From assembly GCA_007129775.1 (NCBI GenBank), contig SKUV01000350.1, positions 1 to 7,497 on the forward strand: DNA of 7,497 bases. The letters run 5' to 3'. The stretch is from Paracoccaceae bacterium. Lineage in GTDB: Bacteria > Pseudomonadota > Alphaproteobacteria > Rhodobacterales > Rhodobacteraceae. The notes below the pieces were generated by a model that searched no databases, was not told the origin of the DNA, and was given only the letters and a program-made list of their open reading frames with translations. Shown here piece by piece: positions 6,526 to 7,497 of this stretch (the first letter of the stretch is position 1; each line of letters begins with the position of its first letter). The position numbers were made by a program, and so were the translations under genes.

Positions 6526-7479
6526 ATGGCGAAAGGCTGCTGCGGAGCGATCGGGCGCGCGGGCCGCGCGGATCAGGCCGCCCCGGCCCTGCCTGCGGGG
6601 GGGGCCTCGGCCGGCCTGTGCGCAGCGCTCGCCGAAACGTTGGTGCATATCCCGGCGGGTTTTTTCGACATGGGCACCCGCCGCCCGCGCTATCCGGACG
6701 ATTTCGAGGGCCCGCAGCGGCGGGTCTGGCTCGATACCTACCGGATCGGGCGCTTTGCGCTGACCAACGCACTCTTTGCCCGCTTCGTCGCCGAATCCGG
6801 CCATGTCACCGTGGCCGAGCGCGAGGGCTGGTCCTATGTCTTCCACAGCTTTCTGGACGACATCACGGCCTATCCCAACAGCCCGCCGGGCACGCCGTGG
6901 TGGCGGCAGGTCCGCGGCGCCTGCTGGGCCGCGCCCGAAGGCCCGGGCAGTTCCATCGCGGGGCGCGAGGATCATCCCGTCACCCATGTCGCATGGGAAG
7001 ATGCCGCAGCCTTTTGCGCCTTCTGCGATCTGCGCCTGCCCACCGAGGCCGAATGGGAAAAGGCCGCCCGCGGCGGGCTGAAGGGCAAGAAATTCCCCTG
7101 GGGCAACGCGCTGGAACCCGAAGGAACCCATCGCCACAATGTCTGGCAGGGGGAGTTTCCGCTGCGCGACACCGCCGCCGACGGATATGCCGGCACCGCG
7201 CCGGTGGATGCCTACCAGCCCAACGGCTTCGGCATCTGGAACATGACCGGCAATGTCTGGGAATGGTGCGCCGACTGGTTCGGCCCGCCGCCGCCCGCGC
7301 GGCCCGGCCAGCCCCTGCGCAACCCGCGCGGCCCGGAGACGGGAGAGAGGCGGGTGGTGCGCGGCGGCTCCTACCTCTGCCACGCCTCCTATTGCGAGCG
7401 CTATCACGTCCATTCGCGCACCGCGAACACGCCCGACAGTTCGACCGGCCACATGGGATTCCGGATCGCGGCGGACTGA
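6526..7479 (+). CDS. formylglycine-generating enzyme (SUMF1/FGE family)
   Basis: This 317-residue protein is a probable genuine aerobic FGE. Such enzymes use Cu(I) and oxygen to convert the cysteine of a CxPxR motif in type I sulfatases, and in related phosphonate monoester hydrolases, to the catalytic formylglycine. The FGE-sulfatase domain spans about 38-314: IPAGFFDMG (42-50), VTVAEREGWSYVF, the PWWRQVRGACWAAPEGPGS region (124-142), HPVTHVAWEDA (150-160), LRLPTEAEWEKAARGG (169-184), NVWQGEFP (205-212) and GNVWEWCADWF (242-252). Both active-site cysteines of SUMF1 are kept, C285 and C290 in SYLCHASYC, followed by SRTANTPDSS and GFR; many FGE-like paralogues such as EgtB or PvdO lack this pair. 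Unusual features are a CC pair at residues 5-6 and a CxxC at 164-167. There is no signal peptide, so it should be cytoplasmic. ATG 6526 was chosen for its GGGAGGA site ten bases upstream. No sulfatase is encoded in this window. Confidence 0.9.
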   Translation: MAKGCCGAIGRAGRADQAAPALPAGGASAGLCAALAETLVHIPAGFFDMGTRRPRYPDDFEGPQRRVWLDTYRIGRFALTNALFARFVAESGHVTVAEREGWSYVFHSFLDDITAYPNSPPGTPWWRQVRGACWAAPEGPGSSIAGREDHPVTHVAWEDAAAFCAFCDLRLPTEAEWEKAARGGLKGKKFPWGNALEPEGTHRHNVWQGEFPLRDTAADGYAGTAPVDAYQPNGFGIWNMTGNVWEWCADWFGPPPPARPGQPLRNPRGPETGERRVVRGGSYLCHASYCERYHVHSRTANTPDSSTGHMGFRIAAD

Positions 7480-7497
7480 GCGGCGGACTGAGCGGCG
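7469..7497 (+). repeat. 12-base tandem repeat across the FGE stop codon
   Basis: CGGCGGACTGAG occurs twice in perfect tandem (7469-7480, 7481-7492) and continues with CGGCG to the window end, 2.4 copies in all. The unit is a multiple of three, so the terminal codons GCG GCG GAC TGA of the FGE gene are duplicated in frame, stop included. The repeat may continue beyond the window. Confidence 0.8.

Noticed and set aside
4528..7452. 974-codon open frame on the minus strand opposite pgm and FGE
   Set aside because: It spans two well-supported plus-strand genes and their gap and has no recognisable domain. Long antisense frames are expected in GC-rich DNA with strong third-position bias.

Overview
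The window is GC-rich DNA with strong third-position G/C bias. Its gene content (an argG start reading MSAPKKVVLAY, a Bacillus-type IlvA, a cytochrome-fused urate oxidase, a ~543-residue Agrobacterium-type phosphoglucomutase) suggests an alphaproteobacterium, most likely of the Rhodobacteraceae. That assignment is an inference from protein character; no phylogeny could be run. I see no rRNA, tRNA, CRISPR array, transposase or integrase. This is dense chromosomal sequence, not a mobile island.

Layout. (1) At the left edge lie the first 34 bases of argG on the minus strand, diverging from ilvA (threonine ammonia-lyase, +, 150-1397). A good candidate argG promoter sits between them. (2) Positions 1413-4565 hold a compact purine (urate/ureide) catabolism block built around a divergent intergenic region at 2757-2880. 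To the left on the minus strand are allE ((S)-ureidoglycine aminohydrolase) and allA (ureidoglycolate lyase). To the right on the plus strand are uraH (5-hydroxyisourate hydrolase) and puuD (membrane urate oxidase with a C-terminal cytochrome c domain). (3) pgm (phosphoglucomutase, +, 4636-6267) follows. (4) After a 258-base gap comes a formylglycine-generating enzyme (FGE) gene (+, 6526-7479). It has both active-site cysteines, but no sulfatase substrate is in view. The window ends in a short tandem repeat across the FGE stop codon.

How the genes work together. PuuD oxidises urate to 5-hydroxyisourate and should pass electrons through its own haem to the respiratory chain rather than make hydrogen peroxide. 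UraH hydrolyses 5-hydroxyisourate to OHCU. At the far end of the pathway AllE converts (S)-ureidoglycine to (S)-ureidoglycolate plus ammonia, and AllA splits ureidoglycolate into glyoxylate and urea. The middle steps (OHCU decarboxylase, allantoinase, allantoate amidohydrolase) are absent here and the block is flanked by unrelated genes, so they must be encoded elsewhere if the pathway is complete. IlvA and ArgG belong to isoleucine and arginine synthesis, Pgm to sugar-phosphate/glycan metabolism, and FGE to post-translational activation of sulfatase-type enzymes.

I found no convincing undescribed system. The points most worth a second look are the split urate pathway, the shared promoter region with rare CTAG sites, and the orphan FGE with extra cysteines.
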